A DNA stretch of 64,000 nt from an uncultured Burkholderiaceae bacterium (lineage in GTDB: Bacteria > Pseudomonadota > Gammaproteobacteria > Burkholderiales > Burkholderiaceae_F): assembly GCA_944390675.1 (NCBI GenBank), contig CALXQR010000001.1:186001-250000 (forward strand), in the 5' to 3' direction. Position 1 is the first letter of the stretch, and each line of letters begins with the position of its first letter. The notes under the pieces were generated by a model. It was not told where the DNA came from. It saw only the letters and a list, made by a program, of their open reading frames with translations, and made no database searches. The position numbers were made by a program, and so were the translations under genes. Shown here in pieces: positions 50,766 through 59,708 of the stretch.

Positions 50766-51113
50766 AGTTGTCCCCAGACTTATCCACACTTTTTGTGGAC
50801 ATGTAAAAACCTTTGAAAATTAAAAGGTTACAACACTGTTACAAAGATAATGCATTGATTTAAAAGGGATTTTACAAAAACCCCGTGATATCAGTGCATT
50901 AAGAGGCAATTGGGAGACTTTGCTTAAAAAGTGATCAAAAAGTGAATTATCCACAAAGTTATCCACAATAATTCACATTGTTGAGGTAATCGGTTGAAAT
51001 TACTGCTTTTTTAAAAGATTGAGTATTTGATTGGATCAATTTGAGAGATTTTTTGGAGTCATGGCAGTTTTGTCATCGTTTACAATGATCACTCGATTTG
51101 GCGGATAACTTTA
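50766..51113. promoter_or_regulatory. hemE-priA gap with a second DnaA-box cluster
   Basis: 348-bp AT-rich, gene-free stretch with three perfect DnaA boxes (50780-50788, 50947-50955, 50959-50967). The last two are spaced by 3 bp, and the pair is flanked by a 9-bp inverted repeat GTGAATTAT / ATAATTCAC. The 21 bases at 50946-50966 are the exact reverse complement of 25081-25101 in the oriC candidate. It may control priA, titrate DnaA or reactivate it; no second origin is implied by strand composition. Confidence 0.7.
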
Positions 51114-53141
51114 ATGACTCATCCTATTTTTGTATCGGTAGCGCTGGATGTACCTTTGCTGCCTCCATTGACCTATAAGGCTGCGGACGGAACCTCTCCC
51201 AAGGTGGGGGATCGTTGCGTTGTACCCTTGGGCAAAAGGCAAGAAGTGGGATTGATTGTCGGTCTGTCCGATCAGACAGATATACCTGCTGAAAAGCAAA
51301 AAACCTATATCCGCTTGTTAAATGAAACAGAGCCTTTGGGAACTACTTGGCTTAAGCTCACAAAGTTTTCAGCTGATTACTATCAACACAGTTGGGGAGA
51401 GGTGGCAATTGCCGGCTTGCCAAGTTTTTTCCGCTCCAAACCTCGTCCGAGATATTTACAGTCATTAGAGCGTCTAAGAAAGCCCTTCGCGAAGAAAAAG
51501 GTCACTGAGCAGCAAACGGAACTGTCTCTGAACGACGATCAACGCCAAGCGGTTGAAGCCGTTAAAAATTCTCACGGTTTTGCGCCTTTTGTTTTGCACG
51601 GAGTGACCGGAAGCGGCAAAACAGAAGTGTATTTGCGGATGATGGAAAATGTTTTTCAAGAAAAACCGCAAGCTCAAATTTTGTTTTTAGTACCGGAAAT
51701 TAACCTTACGCCGCAATTGGAAGCAAGAGTCAGGGCTCACTTTCCCGATAAGGTTATCGTTTCCATGCACTCGGGCTTAGCCAACGGGGAAAGAGCCAGA
51801 GCTTGGCTTGCCTGTCATGAAAAACGCGCCCAAATTCTGATTGGCACTCGAATGGCAATTTTTGCCAGTTTGCCGAATTTGGCTCTGGTTGTCGTCGATG
51901 AAGAGCATGACCTGTCTTATAAGTCGGGCGAAGGCATACGCTATTCGGCAAGAGATCTTGCTGTAAAGTGGGCGCAGCTGAAGTCCATTGCTGTTGTGTT
52001 GGGGTCGGCGACACCGTCTTTGGAAACATGGAGCAAGGTCAGAAGCGGTCATTACCGTTTGTTAACGTTATCAAAACGCGCGGTGCCCGGGGCCTGCCTG
52101 CCCGCCTTAACCGTGGTGAATCCCAGGGAGCAAAAGACTGTTAAGGGATTCTGCACAGAAGTTATCGATGCGATTAGTGAGACGCTAGAAAAAAAACAAC
52201 AGGTCATTATTTTCTTAAATCGCAGAGGCTACGCACCTGTTCTCACTTGTCCGACTTGCGGCTGGTTATCCAAGTGCCCGCACTGTTCCACTTATGCGGT
52301 TTATCACAAATACAACGGCCGATTGGTTTGTCATCACTGCGGTTGGTCTTCTCCCGTCTATAGATGTTGTCCGGATTGTGGCAATGTGGATTTGATTCCC
52401 ATGGGAGCGGGCACTCAGCGCATTGAGGAAACATTAGGACAGCTGTGGCCGCAAGCGCGGGTGCTCAGAATTGATCGCGATTCCACGCTAAGGAAAAACG
52501 CCGCAAAAGAGGCTTTTGAAGCGGTTCATGCGGGCGAAGTGGATATTTTGGTTGGCACGCAAATGGTTGCCAAAGGTCATGATTTCCAGCGTGTCTCCCT
52601 GGTGGTTGTTCTTAACATTGATGCTCAGCTTGTCAGTGCTAATCCGAGAAGTGAGGAGAGGGCCTTTGCTAATTTAATGCAGGTTGCCGGAAGAGCCGGG
52701 CGTTTTGGTCTGCCGGCCAGGATGATTGTCCAAAGCCGCTTCGGTGATCGGGAAATTTTTGCCGCGTTGGCTCAACAGAATTACCCTCGCTATGCGGACT
52801 ATCTGCTGGGAATCCGAAAGGCAGAATGGAGTGTGCCTTATGTCAGCCAGGCATTATTGATGGCCGATGCGACCACAATTGATAAAGCGCTTGGTTTTTT
52901 AGAGCACGCCAAGGCGCTTGCAGAAAATATCATTGAAGAGGAACACTTTGAGGGAATTGTGGTCTACGATCCCATTCCGATGGCGTTGATGAAAGTAGCC
53001 GATAAAGAGCGTGGGCAACTTTTGGTGGAATCGGGTTCAAAGCTTCTTTTGACTAAATTTTTGCGTCAATGGTATCGGTCTTTGTGCTCTGTGAAAACGA
53101 CAGTGCATTGGACGATGGATGTTGATCCGGCCGATGTTTAA
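51114..53141 (+). CDS. priA: Primosomal replication restart helicase PriA
   Basis: 3'-to-5' helicase that reloads the replisome at stalled forks. 675 aa: N-terminal DNA-binding domain (to about 130), Walker A HGVTGSGKTEVYLRM, DEAH-type box VVVDEEHDLSYKSGEG, and the inserted zinc-binding part CPTCGWLSKCPHCS...CHHCGW...CPDCG (four Cys pairs, about 380-430). Motif VI is MQVAGRAGRFG. DnaA boxes lie just upstream. Confidence 0.95.
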   Translation: MTHPIFVSVALDVPLLPPLTYKAADGTSPKVGDRCVVPLGKRQEVGLIVGLSDQTDIPAEKQKTYIRLLNETEPLGTTWLKLTKFSADYYQHSWGEVAIAGLPSFFRSKPRPRYLQSLERLRKPFAKKKVTEQQTELSLNDDQRQAVEAVKNSHGFAPFVLHGVTGSGKTEVYLRMMENVFQEKPQAQILFLVPEINLTPQLEARVRAHFPDKVIVSMHSGLANGERARAWLACHEKRAQILIGTRMAIFASLPNLALVVVDEEHDLSYKSGEGIRYSARDLAVKWAQLKSIAVVLGSATPSLETWSKVRSGHYRLLTLSKRAVPGACLPALTVVNPREQKTVKGFCTEVIDAISETLEKKQQVIIFLNRRGYAPVLTCPTCGWLSKCPHCSTYAVYHKYNGRLVCHHCGWSSPVYRCCPDCGNVDLIPMGAGTQRIEETLGQLWPQARVLRIDRDSTLRKNAAKEAFEAVHAGEVDILVGTQMVAKGHDFQRVSLVVVLNIDAQLVSANPRSEERAFANLMQVAGRAGRFGLPARMIVQSRFGDREIFAALAQQNYPRYADYLLGIRKAEWSVPYVSQALLMADATTIDKALGFLEHAKALAENIIEEEHFEGIVVYDPIPMALMKVADKERGQLLVESGSKLLLTKFLRQWYRSLCSVKTTVHWTMDVDPADV

Positions 53142-53186
53142 GCCAATTCTAGTTTGCTGAAAAGTACTCTATAATTACGACTCCCT

Positions 53187-53261
53187 GCCTCCGTGGTGAA
53201 GTGGATATCATGCGACCCTCCGAAGGTCGCGTCACAGGTTCGATTCCTGTCGGAGGTGCCA
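53187..53261 (+). tRNA. tRNA-Arg (anticodon CCG)
   Basis: Cloverleaf: acceptor GCCTCCG pairs with CGGAGGT (G1-U72 wobble), anticodon stem CGACC/GGTCG enclosing loop CTCCGAA (anticodon CCG, reads CGG), T stem ACAGG/CCTGT with loop TTCGATT, discriminator G and an encoded CCA. A gene of the DUF971 family starts 23 bp downstream. Confidence 0.93.
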
Positions 53262-53284
53262 CCTTTAATTTGGCAAAATTAGCC

Positions 53285-53692
53285 ATGTTTGTCCCGGTAA
53301 ATATCACCTATCACAGTCAATCCAAAGAGTTGGAACTTGGTTACGAAGATGGGAAAAGTTTCCACTTGACGGCTGAATTTTTGCGAGTGCACAGCCCTTC
53401 GGCGGAGGTGCGCGGACATACGCCCAAAGAGGCGAGGCTGCCGGTTGGCAAAAGGGACGTGAGTATTGCGGCTCTGGAACCCATTGGGTTGTACGCACTT
53501 AAGATTGTCTTCTCCGATGGTCATGATTCCGGATACTACGATTGGGATTATTTAAGAGAGCTTGCCGAGCGCAAAGATCAATTGTGGCAGCAGTATCTTG
53601 AAAAATTGCACGATTTAGGTGCAAGTCGGGATCCGCACGATCCGCGCAATCAATCTTTTACACAAGTGGCAGTTAAACCTTGCCACCACTGA
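53285..53692 (+). CDS. DUF971-family protein
   Basis: 135 aa. Start at MFVPVNITYHSQSKEL, since any longer frame would run into the tRNA. The DUF971 pattern LEYG...GKSFHLTAEFLRVHSPSAEVRGH and YALKIVFSDGHDSGYYDWDYL is present. Similar domains occur in iron-sulfur-related proteins, but function here is unknown. It is followed by ubiE, whose start is 1 bp after its stop. Confidence 0.85.
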   Translation: MFVPVNITYHSQSKELELGYEDGKSFHLTAEFLRVHSPSAEVRGHTPKEARLPVGKRDVSIAALEPIGLYALKIVFSDGHDSGYYDWDYLRELAERKDQLWQQYLEKLHDLGASRDPHDPRNQSFTQVAVKPCHH

Positions 53693-53693
53693 T

Positions 53694-54452
53694 ATGTCAG
53701 AAGAGAACAACAGCAAACACGAAACAGATTTTGGCTTTAAGCGCGTTGCCGAAGAGGATAAAGCCCGCCAAGTCAGGGAGGTTTTCGATTCCGTAGCCCC
53801 CAAATATGATTTGATGAACGATGTGCTTTCTTTCGGCATGCATCGCTTGTGGAAACGTTATGCCATCCGCAAAGCCGATGTGGCCAGAGGCATGAAAATT
53901 TTAGATTTGGCTGCCGGCACGGCAGACCTGTCTTTGAAATTTGCCGAGCTTGTCGGCCGTGACGGGGAAGTTTGGCCGACGGATATCAACCGATCCATGT
54001 TGAGTTTGGGTGCCAAACGTATGCAGCAGGCCGGCTTTGATATGCCTGTTGTGCAATGTGACTGTGAAAGACTGCCCTTTGCTGATAATACGTTTCATGT
54101 GGTGATGGTTAGTTTTGGCCTGAGAAACATGACGCACAAAGATCGGGCTTTGGAAGAAATGTGTCGAGTGTGTCAGCCCGGCGGAAAAGTGATGGTGTTG
54201 GAATTTTCGAAAATCAATCGACTTCTGGCGCCGTTTTATGATTTTTATTCATTCCATTTAATGCCCTGGTTGGGAGGCCTGATTTCCGGTGACAGCGAAA
54301 GCTACCGTTATTTGCCGGAATCCATTCGCATGCATCCCAGTCAGCCCGTTTTGGCCGACATGATGAGAAAGGCCGGGATGGAAGATGTCCATTGGCATAA
54401 TCTGACATTTGGTGTCTGCGCTTTACATATCGGCAGAAAACCGATTAAATAG
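53694..54452 (+). CDS. ubiE: Ubiquinone/menaquinone biosynthesis C-methyltransferase
   Basis: Methylates the ring in ubiquinone and/or menaquinone synthesis. 252 aa, N-terminal VREVFDSVAPKYDLMNDVLSFG, SAM motif ILDLAAGTADLSLKFAE, NMTHKDRALEEMCRVCQPGG and MVLEFSK. With menA at 20.4 kb in the window, a menaquinone role is plausible. Confidence 0.95.
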   Translation: MSEENNSKHETDFGFKRVAEEDKARQVREVFDSVAPKYDLMNDVLSFGMHRLWKRYAIRKADVARGMKILDLAAGTADLSLKFAELVGRDGEVWPTDINRSMLSLGAKRMQQAGFDMPVVQCDCERLPFADNTFHVVMVSFGLRNMTHKDRALEEMCRVCQPGGKVMVLEFSKINRLLAPFYDFYSFHLMPWLGGLISGDSESYRYLPESIRMHPSQPVLADMMRKAGMEDVHWHNLTFGVCALHIGRKPIK

Positions 54453-54518
54453 CGTTTGGCGATATTAAAAATATCCCTAAACCTGAAGGGCAAAGTTTCA
54501 GGAATTTTGGAGTTTTCA

Positions 54519-55493
54519 ATGAAGAAGTGGATTGCGATTTTAGCGATTGGTTTAACCATGATGTCTTTGTCGGTCTCTGCGGATGCGGCAAGACGTTTTG
54601 GCGGCGGCATGAGTTTTGGCCGTTCTGCGCCGACGCTGCAAAAAGCAACGCCGGCTCCTTCTGCCGGCATTAATCAACAACAGCGCGTCAACCCTGCTCA
54701 GCAGCAACAGCGTCAACAAGCCGCTCCTCAACAGCAAACGCGTCCTCAGCCGGCTGCGGCACCGAGCCCCATGCGCGGCATGCTGATGGGAATGGCGGCG
54801 GCTCTTGGCATTACGGCTTTGGCTCATGCGCTGGGCTTTGGTGAAGGTTTTGCGCAATTTTTAATGATTGCTTTGATGGCTTTGGTTGCCTTCTACGTCA
54901 TCCGAATGCTTTTGGGATTGTTCCTCGTGAAACGTATGCCCGCAGGTATGCCGAGAGAACGCGCGCAAGAGGCTCAAGACCGTTACGATGCGCAAACTCA
55001 ATATGAATACAGCGCGCAGCCGCAGGCTCAAACGACACAAACGGGAGCCGGCGCTCAGGCGATGGCCGGAAGCGTTTTAGATGAACTCGGCGGTCGTATG
55101 AAGAGCGCTCAGGCAGTTGAATTGCCGGCGGACTTCGATGTCCAGCAGTTCCTGAAGGTGGCTGAAGAAAATTTTGTCAAGATGCAGAAGGCTTGGGATA
55201 CGGGTAACGTTACCTCGATCTCAGACTTCACTAATGATGAAGTGTTCCGAACCGTTACGCATCAGCTTCGCGAGCGCGGTGCTCAGGATTATCAAACGGA
55301 AATTGTGACTTTGAAGTCCGATTTCCGCGGGATTGTTCGCGACGGTGATGAATACCTTGCCGGCGTGCATTTTGATGGAACGTTAAATGTCAGCGGCGAA
55401 GCCGAAAGAGTGGATGAAACGTGGATTTTGTCAAAGCCCGTTCATGGAAACAGGGGTTGGCTGTTAGCAGGGATCCATCAGGAATCTAATTAG
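54519..55493 (+). CDS. Tim44-like domain membrane protein
   Basis: 324 aa. Start at MKKWIAILAIGLTMM after GGAG. A signal peptide (cleavage near SADA) is followed by a Gly/Ser and Gln-rich low-complexity stretch (about 30-85), one or two membrane helices (about 88-135), and a C-terminal Tim44-like domain (about 195-320, FDVQQFLKVAEENFVKMQKA). Function in bacteria is unknown. Its stop codon is split by an IS256-family insertion: the last base of TAG belongs to the IS. Confidence 0.8.
   Translation: MKKWIAILAIGLTMMSLSVSADAARRFGGGMSFGRSAPTLQKATPAPSAGINQQQRVNPAQQQQRQQAAPQQQTRPQPAAAPSPMRGMLMGMAAALGITALAHALGFGEGFAQFLMIALMALVAFYVIRMLLGLFLVKRMPAGMPRERAQEAQDRYDAQTQYEYSAQPQAQTTQTGAGAQAMAGSVLDELGGRMKSAQAVELPADFDVQQFLKVAEENFVKMQKAWDTGNVTSISDFTNDEVFRTVTHQLRERGAQDYQTEIVTLKSDFRGIVRDGDEYLAGVHFDGTLNVSGEAERVDETWILSKPVHGNRGWLLAGIHQESN
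55485..55492. repeat. 8-bp target duplication, left copy
   Basis: TCTAATTA directly before the IS left end; identical to 56804-56811. It encodes the last codons of the Tim44-like protein and the first two bases of its stop. Confidence 0.9.
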
Positions 55494-56803
55494 AGACTGT
55501 AAATAACTTTGTGTAAATCCAATATTTGCTAATCTCTTAGGAGTGAAGGAAATGGATTTACCAATGAACCAAGACAAGCTTAAAAACCTAATCGCCAGTA
55601 TTCCAACCGAACAGTTAAAAAGTGATGAAATTGAGCCTTTCATCCAACAGATGCGTAAGCATTTGATTGAGCAAGCCTTACAAGGCGAAATGGATGCCCA
55701 TCTTGGCTATGACCGATATGAGCGTCATAGTGGCACCAATAGCCGAAATGGCTCAAGCAAGAAGACGTTAAAGACCGAGAAGGGACCGATTGCCATTTCG
55801 GTTCCAAGAGATCGAGATGGCAGTTTCGAACCGCAAATCGTCCCCAAGGGCCAAACGCGAACGGGCGTGCTCGATGACCAAATCATCGCCCTTTACAGCA
55901 AAGGGATGAGTACTCGTGAAATTAGTGAAACCATTAAGGAACTTTACGACGTCGATGTGTCGGCCACGCTCATTAGCAATGTGACCGGCCGAGTCATCAA
56001 TGAAGTTATCCAGTGGCAAAATCGTCCCTTGGATGCGGTCTATCCGGTCGTTTTCATGGACTGTATCGTTGTCAAAGTCCGTGACAATCAACGTGTGGTC
56101 AACAAAGCCATCTTTGTCGCGTTGGGGATCAATTTATCCGGCAACAAAGAACTATTGGGTCTTTGGCTGGCAGAAAATGAGGGAGCCAAGTTCTGGCTAT
56201 CGGTTTTAACCGAACTTAAGAACCGGGGTGTTGAAGATATTTTGATTGCTTGCATTGACGGTTTGAAAGGCTTCCCTGAGGCCATTGAGGCTGTCTATCC
56301 AAACACTCAAGTTCAATTGTGCGTTGTTCATATGGTTCGCAACAGCATGCGCTTTGTCAGTTGGAAAGACTACAAGCGTGTAGCAGCGCAGTTACGTACG
56401 ATTTATCAAGCGGTAACCGAACAACAAGCCTTGGAAGCCCTGGAGCAGTTTGAAGCGGATTGGAAGGATAAGTATCCGGTGATTGCCGAGCAATGGCGCC
56501 GACATTGGGATCATCTCATCACGATGTTTAACTACCCAGAGGATATCCGTCGGGTGATCTATACAACCAATGCCATTGAGTCGGTCAATAGCGTTATTAG
56601 AAAAGCGACCACTCGTCATAAGATGTTCCCAAACGATGAGGCCGCTTTAAAGGTGGTTTATTTAGCCATTGACGCCGCTTCCAAAAAATGGACCATGCCG
56701 ATTAGGAATTGGCGACTGGCTTTAAACCGTTTTAGTATTGAGTTTGGTGACAGGATCACCAAATATCTCTAAATGGAATTTACACAAACGAATTTACAAT
56801 CCC
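55493..56803 (+). mobile_element. IS256-family insertion sequence, complete
   Basis: 1311 bp element with one transposase gene. Terminal inverted repeats: the left begins GAGACTGTAAATAAC and the right (complement) GGGATTGTAAATTCG, both continuing TTTGTGTAAAT. It is flanked by perfect 8-bp duplications TCTAATTA, a length normal for IS256. Both ends and the gene are intact, so the copy looks recent and potentially active. Confidence 0.93.
55552..56772 (+). CDS. IS256-family transposase
   Basis: DDE transposase of 406 aa. Start set at the ATG 8 bp after AGGAG; a GTG nine bases upstream overlaps that site. Catalytic residues are visible as D170 (FMDCIVVK), D236 (IACIDGLKGF) and E343 (TTNAIESVN), with the family segment VQLCVVHMVRNS. 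Cut-and-paste or copy-out transposition within the element 55493-56803. No frameshift. Confidence 0.95.
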   Translation: MDLPMNQDKLKNLIASIPTEQLKSDEIEPFIQQMRKHLIEQALQGEMDAHLGYDRYERHSGTNSRNGSSKKTLKTEKGPIAISVPRDRDGSFEPQIVPKGQTRTGVLDDQIIALYSKGMSTREISETIKELYDVDVSATLISNVTGRVINEVIQWQNRPLDAVYPVVFMDCIVVKVRDNQRVVNKAIFVALGINLSGNKELLGLWLAENEGAKFWLSVLTELKNRGVEDILIACIDGLKGFPEAIEAVYPNTQVQLCVVHMVRNSMRFVSWKDYKRVAAQLRTIYQAVTEQQALEALEQFEADWKDKYPVIAEQWRRHWDHLITMFNYPEDIRRVIYTTNAIESVNSVIRKATTRHKMFPNDEAALKVVYLAIDAASKKWTMPIRNWRLALNRFSIEFGDRITKYL

Positions 56804-56811
56804 TCTAATTA
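56804..56811. repeat. 8-bp target duplication, right copy
   Basis: TCTAATTA directly after the IS right end, followed by AGATC, so the uninterrupted site would read TCTAATTAAG. Confidence 0.9.
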
Positions 56812-56827
56812 AGATCATTCGCTCACT

Positions 56828-56857
56828 AAGACCACTTCAACTGAGGTGGTCTTTTTT
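56828..56857 (+). terminator. Terminator of the Tim44-like gene, displaced by the IS
   Basis: Stem AAGACCACTTC / GAGGTGGTCTT (11 bp with one G-T), loop AACT, then six T. Before the IS insertion it would have lain about 25 bp after the Tim44-like stop; now it is 1.3 kb away. Confidence 0.85.
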
Positions 56858-56899
56858 GTTTCCAGTTTTGAGAAACGATAGGCCTCTATAGTGAATCGA

Positions 56900-57060
56900 T
56901 TGACATCCTCCTCGCCGTGAACGCCGAGGATTCCCTACTGTGTCAGTGGCTCGCGCCACTGATCACTTCGATGGGTTCCTGCTGCTGACCCGCGCAATGG
57001 ACTGTCTCCATCCGCCGATTCACTTGAGCTCGGCCTACCTCGCCGAGCTCCCCACAGGCT
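56900..57060 (-). ncRNA. Predicted omegaRNA (3' end of tnpB and right end)
   Basis: TnpB nucleases use a noncoding RNA that overlaps the 3' end of tnpB and ends at the element border. Here the stop codon lies in a perfect hairpin TCAGTGGC-GCGA-GCCACTGA (56943-56962, a GNRA-type tetraloop). The border region has CCTCG/CGAGG and ATCCTC/GAGGAT pairings (56905-56935), and a further 8-bp stem lies at 57026-57050. The 5' boundary is uncertain. The guide would be the adjacent genomic bases 56899 down to 56880, reading TCGATTCACTATAGAGGCCT. Confidence 0.55.
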
Positions 57061-58196
57061 GACATGCGCTGCCCGCGCACCTTAATATTTCTCGCACCGA
57101 CTACGTCGGCATTTTCCCGATAGCCACAAGCCATACACTTGAAATTCGCCTGGCTCTTTCGGTTCTCTTTTGACTCATAACCGCATATCGGACAGATCCG
57201 CGAGGTGTATTGCGGCGCCACTTTTATCACTTGGCCGCCTCTTTGTATACATTTCCACTCTAACCGTTGGAAAAACTTCCCCCACGCTTGATCCAATATC
57301 GCTCGGTTTAAGCCTGATTTTTGGGCCACATTATGGCCCGGCTCTTCTATCGTCCCGGCCGCACTCGCTGTCATGTTCTTTATTTTCAAGTCTTCACGAT
57401 AGATCACCGCGTGTTTTTTGCTTAAATCCAACGCGACTTTATTAATAAAGTCCTGACGTATGTTGCCGATCCGTTGATGCAGTTTTGCAACTTTCCTTTG
57501 AGCCTTTTTCCAATTACTGCTGAATTTCTCTTTTCGGGATAGTGCTCTTTGCAATTGCGCCAATTTCTTCAAATGTTTTTTCAGCGCGTTGCAGGGTGCA
57601 ATCTGTGTTCCGTCCGAGAGCGTGCAAAACCACACTACTCCCATATCCATCCCAACTTCATCGCCTTTGTGTACGGGAACTTCTTTTTCGTATTCCGTTT
57701 GAATAGAGACGTACCAGCCGTCGGCCTTACGAATCACAGTGATATTTTTCGCTTTGCCTTCAATGTATCGGCTGCGTCTGTACTTCACAAAACCGATCCC
57801 CGGCAGATAAATCTGCTTGCCGGTTTCATCAATCTTGAATCCCTGCGGATAGCGAAAACCGTCACTTGTCCCATACTTTCGATGGAAAACAGGAAAAGCC
57901 GCTCTTCCTGAAAAGAAATTGGAATACGCTCGGGATAGATCCTTCATCGATTGCTGCAGGCACTGGGAATAGCATTCCGAGAGCCACAGCATTTCGGGAT
58001 CTTTTTTCCACTCCGGCAGCAAAGCGGACAAATTCTTATAGGAGGGGTGTTTGCCGGTTTTGTTCTCATATTGCTCTTTGGCCCAACTTAATCCTTTGTT
58101 GTAGACGAAGCGGCAGCAGCCGGCAAAGCGCGACATCAGGCGGGCTTGCCGACCGTTGGGTTTGAGCTTGAAGAGAAAACCTTGGCGGAACTACAT
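56943..58196 (-). pseudogene. tnpB: tnpB with amber stop at codon 2 (397-aa frame from 58136 otherwise intact)
   Basis: RNA-guided nuclease of the TnpB/IS1341 family. The frame from 58136 to 56943 keeps RuvC residues D164 (GMDMGV), E248 (YREDLK) and D344 (NADVVGA), and zinc pairs C315/C318 and C334/C337. Upstream in frame the minus strand reads ATG (58196-58194), TAG (58193-58191), then FRQGFLFKLKPNGRQARL-MSRFAGCC, a typical TnpB N-terminus. The natural start is thus followed at once by a stop, and no other ATG, GTG or TTG lies before Met at 58136. Translation from there would lose about 18 residues. One base change at codon 2 (for example AAG to TAG) would explain it. Confidence 0.75.
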
Positions 58197-58349
58197 GAGA
58201 CAGGATTTTACGGCAAATTGAAAGTATTTTTGCCTCCAAATAGCCAATTGATATTGGCGTTCCTTATATCCCTGCCATTAATGGCGGGGCTTTACGGAAC
58301 TTGCGGTAAAATACCTCCCATATCTCACTATATTTAGAGTACGTCTGCT

Positions 58350-59708
58350 ATGAATATTGTCATTCTTGCCGCAGGAATGGGCAAACGAATGCGTTCGCGC
58401 TTACCAAAAGTCCTTCAGCCGCTGGCTGACAAGCCAATGCTTGAACACGTTATAGAAAAGGCCCGTCTTTTGGGTTCTGACAATCGACTGATTGTGGTGG
58501 TGGGGCACGGCGCTGAAGCGGTGAAGTCTTATTTTCATGATCAATCAGATATTACTTTCGCTACACAAGCCGAGCAGCTTGGTACCGGACACGCTCTTTT
58601 GCAAGCATTGCCTTATTGTGATAACAGCAAATCAACGCTTGTGCTCTTAGGCGACGTACCTCTGATTCGTACGGAAACTCTGCAAAAACTGATCGTCGCC
58701 TCCGGCGGGAATGTTGGTTTGTTGACGGTGCTTCTGGATAACCCGACCGGTTATGGAAGAATTGTTCGCAAAAACGGCGCAGTGGAGGCTATTGTTGAAG
58801 AAAAAGACGCCTCTGCGGAACAAAAGGCGATCAGAGAAGTCAATACGGGCATCATGGTGCTGCCTACCGAGCGGCTTGAAAAATGGCTCGGAGAACTGGG
58901 AAATCAAAACGCCCAAGGTGAGTACTATCTGACGGATGTGATTGCGCGAGCCGTGGGCGAGGGAGTTCCCGTGAATACTGCCTTGGCGTCGGAAGCCACG
59001 GAAGTTGAAGGCGTCAATAACAAAATCCAGTTGGCTACGCTTGAACGTGCTTATCAATTAGAAAAGGCTCGTCAATTAATGGCCGGCGGAGTGACGGTGA
59101 TTGATCCGTCAAGAATTGATGTGCGCGGAGAATTAATTTGCGGCAAGGATGTGACAATTGACGTTGGCTGCGTATTCAGCGGTCGAGTTGTGTTGGGTGA
59201 CGGGGTGCGTGTTGGCGCATACTGTGTGCTCAAAGACGTAGAGATCGGCTCTGAGACAGAAGTTTTGCCATTCTGCCATTTTGAAGGTGCAGCAGTAGGC
59301 GAGCAAGCTCGTCTCGGGCCCTTTAGCCGTCTGCGTCCCGGAGCGACATTGGCCAACCAAACGCATATTGGTAATTTCGTAGAAATTAAAAAGTCTGTCA
59401 TTGGCGAAGGCAGTAAAGTTAATCACCTCTCCTATATCGGTGATACGGATATGGGAGCTCGAGTGAATATCGGAGCCGGCACGATTACCTGCAACTACGA
59501 TGGTGTTAATAAATTTAGAACGACCATCATGGACGATGCCTTTATCGGTTCGGACACTCAATTGGTGGCTCCCGTTACGGTAGGACGCGGGGCGACCTTG
59601 GGGGCGGGAACGACCTTGACGAAAGACGCTCCGGATGGAGAACTTACTATTGCCAGGGCTCGTCAGATGACGGTTAAAGGCTGGAAACGCCCGGTTAAAA
59701 AGAAGTAA
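58350..59708 (+). CDS. glmU: Bifunctional N-acetylglucosamine-1-phosphate uridyltransferase/acetyltransferase
   Basis: Makes UDP-GlcNAc for peptidoglycan and LPS. 452 aa: N-terminal uridyltransferase [36 protein letters not shown] and [10 protein letters not shown]-terminal left-handed beta-helix with hexapeptide repeats and [18 protein letters not shown] carrying acetyl-transfer residues. It lies 24 bp before glmS. The TnpB element ends about 45 bp upstream of its start and may have changed the promoter. Confidence 0.96.
   Translation: MNIVILAAGMGKRMRSRLPKVLQPLADKPMLEHVIEKARLLGSDNRLIVVVGHGAEAVKSYFHDQSDITFATQAEQLGTGHALLQALPYCDNSKSTLVLLGDVPLIRTETLQKLIVASGGNVGLLTVLLDNPTGYGRIVRKNGAVEAIVEEKDASAEQKAIREVNTGIMVLPTERLEKWLGELGNQNAQGEYYLTDVIARAVGEGVPVNTALASEATEVEGVNNKIQLATLERAYQLEKARQLMAGGVTVIDPSRIDVRGELICGKDVTIDVGCVFSGRVVLGDGVRVGAYCVLKDVEIGSETEVLPFCHFEGAAVGEQARLGPFSRLRPGATLANQTHIGNFVEIKKSVIGEGSKVNHLSYIGDTDMGARVNIGAGTITCNYDGVNKFRTTIMDDAFIGSDTQLVAPVTVGRGATLGAGTTLTKDAPDGELTIARARQMTVKGWKRPVKKK

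Larger units (their letters stand above)
56900..58304 (-). mobile_element. IS605/IS1341-type element with TnpB only
   Basis: About 1.4 kb. The right end (minus strand) carries GAGGAGGATGTCAA, and TCAA matches the right cleavage tetranucleotide known from IS608. The left end is set after TTAC (complement at 58305-58308), the IS608-type target, with an imperfect hairpin CCCTGCCATTAATGGCGGGG at 58269-58288. No TnpA (Y1 transposase) gene is present, so movement would need one in trans. The left boundary is an inference. Confidence 0.7.

Noticed and set aside
50766..51113. A second replication origin
   Set aside because: priA on the right keeps the same G-rich third-position pattern as mnmG on the left, so there is no strand switch here; three boxes alone do not make an origin.
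53201..53284. N-terminal extension of the DUF971 protein
   Set aside because: The extension is encoded by the tRNA-Arg sequence; the start at 53285 is preferred.
58321..58340. Partial similarity between the predicted TnpB guide and the glmU upstream region (TCACTATA)
   Set aside because: Only 8 contiguous bases are shared; not enough to propose self-targeting or promoter control.
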